A DNA stretch of 5,768 bases from Actinomycetota bacterium (GTDB taxonomy: Bacteria; Actinomycetota; Actinomycetes; Mycobacteriales; Jatrophihabitantaceae): positions 1-5,768 of the forward strand of contig JAFAWL010000194.1 in NCBI GenBank assembly GCA_019241805.1, written 5' to 3'. Below are positions 5,480 through 5,768 of this stretch, in pieces. The notes beneath the pieces were generated by a model that saw only the letters and a program-made list of their open reading frames with translations, ran no database searches and was not told the origin of the DNA. The translations under genes were made by a program, and so were the position numbers. Positions within the stretch are counted from its first letter, which is position 1; each line of letters opens with the position of its first letter.

Positions 5480-5768
5480 GTGACTGACGCGAGTGCGGCC
5501 GGCCAGCAGGCCGGCCGCTCTCCTGTTCCATCGGCGCCCGCGCGCGCAGGCGCGCAGTCGGCGCCCGCGCGCGCAGGCGCGCAGTCGGCACCCGCGCGCG
5601 CAGGCGCGCAGTCGGCACCCCCGCGCGCAGGCGCGCAGTCGGCTTTGGCGCGCGTGAGCGCGTTGCCGTCGGCCTCTTTCGCGGAGTCCTATTGGGGTCG
5701 TCACGCTCTACTGAGCCGTGCGTCCGACCTGGAGGGCGCTCCCGGGGATCTGCTGAGCGCGGCGGCCG
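5480..5768 (+). CDS. JmjC/cupin-type oxygenase, N-terminal part only (runs off the window)
   Basis: An open frame from GTG 5480 continues to the end of the window (96 codons plus one base). Its first 17 codons are MTDASAAGQQAGRSPVP. Then four 9-residue repeats SAPARAGAQ follow (one reads SAPPRAGAQ), then SALARVSALPSASFAESYWGRHALLSRASDLEGAPGDLLS in the final part. The segment with F67, YWGR (Trp72 within it) and ALLSRA, followed by a DLL stretch, resembles the start of JmjC/cupin-4 proteins related to ribosomal oxygenases such as YcfD, MINA53 and NO66. Those are Fe(II)/2-oxoglutarate hydroxylases of Arg or His. The HxD...H iron site lies beyond the window, so activity cannot be judged. The TGA of the peptide gene touches the GTG with no good Shine-Dalgarno, suggesting translational coupling. 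Alternative starts are TTG 5645 or GTG 5654, which would leave the hairpin and repeats noncoding. Frame and family are fairly likely; the start is uncertain. Confidence 0.65.
   Translation, partial: MTDASAAGQQAGRSPVPSAPARAGAQSAPARAGAQSAPARAGAQSAPPRAGAQSALARVSALPSASFAESYWGRHALLSRASDLEGAPGDLLSAAA
5495..5518 (+). terminator. Perfect 10-bp GC hairpin just after the peptide gene
   Basis: GCGGCCGGCC and GGCCGGCCGC pair perfectly around an AGCA loop, and three further pairs can form outside one T-T mismatch (5491-5493 with 5520-5522). It begins 16 bases after the peptide stop codon, where a terminator or attenuator would lie. It has no T run. If the downstream gene starts at 5480 the hairpin is inside its early coding sequence and would damp its expression relative to the peptide. 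Confidence 0.6.
5531..5665 (+). repeat. 27-bp tandem repeat, four close copies plus a degenerate fifth
   Basis: Copies lie at 5531-5557, 5558-5584, 5585-5611 and 5612-5638. Copies 1 and 2 are identical, copy 3 differs by one base (GCG to GCA) and copy 4 by a further G to C at 5621. A diverged fifth unit at 5639-5665 keeps TCGGC and the GCGCGCG core. Each full unit holds a 6-bp stem GCGCGC/GCGCGC around a GCAG loop. The 27-bp period equals nine codons and encodes SAPARAGAQ in the oxygenase frame. Confidence 0.93.

Noticed and set aside
5531..5643. CRISPR-like array
   Set aside because: The units are directly head-to-tail with no unique spacers, keep a 9-codon period and are only 27 bp long; this is a tandem minisatellite.
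5084..5704. A 206-codon minus-strand open frame with RLRACARG repeats
   Set aside because: It only reflects the reverse complement of the two repeat regions and runs into the menG 3' end. The plus-strand peptide has a strong ribosome binding site and the plus-strand oxygenase frame leads into family-like sequence.

Overview
This is a high-GC, all plus-strand window whose gene content points to an actinobacterium. The evidence is strong G/C bias at third codon positions, GTG starts, a menaquinone-type MenG with the actinobacterial sequence style, and -10-like hexamers placed directly before start codons. The exact lineage cannot be fixed from the sequence.

Layout. (1) Positions 1-1086 hold the 3' part of an alkaline-phosphatase-superfamily (nucleotide pyrophosphatase/phosphodiesterase type) gene whose start lies before the window. 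(2) Positions 1145-4347 are a tight two-gene operon. The first gene encodes a protein with a phosphoacceptor receiver domain, a cysteine-free glutaredoxin-like domain and a thioredoxin-reductase-like FAD/NAD(P)H module that lacks the CxxC. The second, overlapping by 4 bp, encodes a soluble histidine kinase with a cNMP-binding-like sensor domain. Together they look like a two-component system whose output is an oxidoreductase rather than a DNA-binding protein. (3) After about 100 bp with hairpins and a possible promoter comes menG (4450-5148), the last methyltransferase of menaquinone synthesis. (4) Positions 5149-5239 form a short leader with a strong ribosome binding site. It is followed by a 79-residue Gly/Asp/Ala repeat protein (5240-5479). 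Directly abutting it is the 5' end of a gene I read as a JmjC/cupin-type 2-oxoglutarate oxygenase (5480 to beyond the window end). This last gene is easily missed because its stop codon lies outside the window and its first 60 codons are dominated by a 27-bp tandem repeat.

Most interesting points. The Gly/Asp peptide gene plus coupled JmjC-like gene has the layout of a substrate peptide with a dedicated modifying oxygenase, and a perfect 10-bp GC hairpin sits at their junction. The peptide's only His and Arg residues, which are known target residues of ribosomal JmjC oxygenases, occur in an exactly duplicated block. This reading is inference, since the oxygenase's catalytic part is not in the window. 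The receiver/reductase fusion with its cognate kinase is a second system deserving attention.
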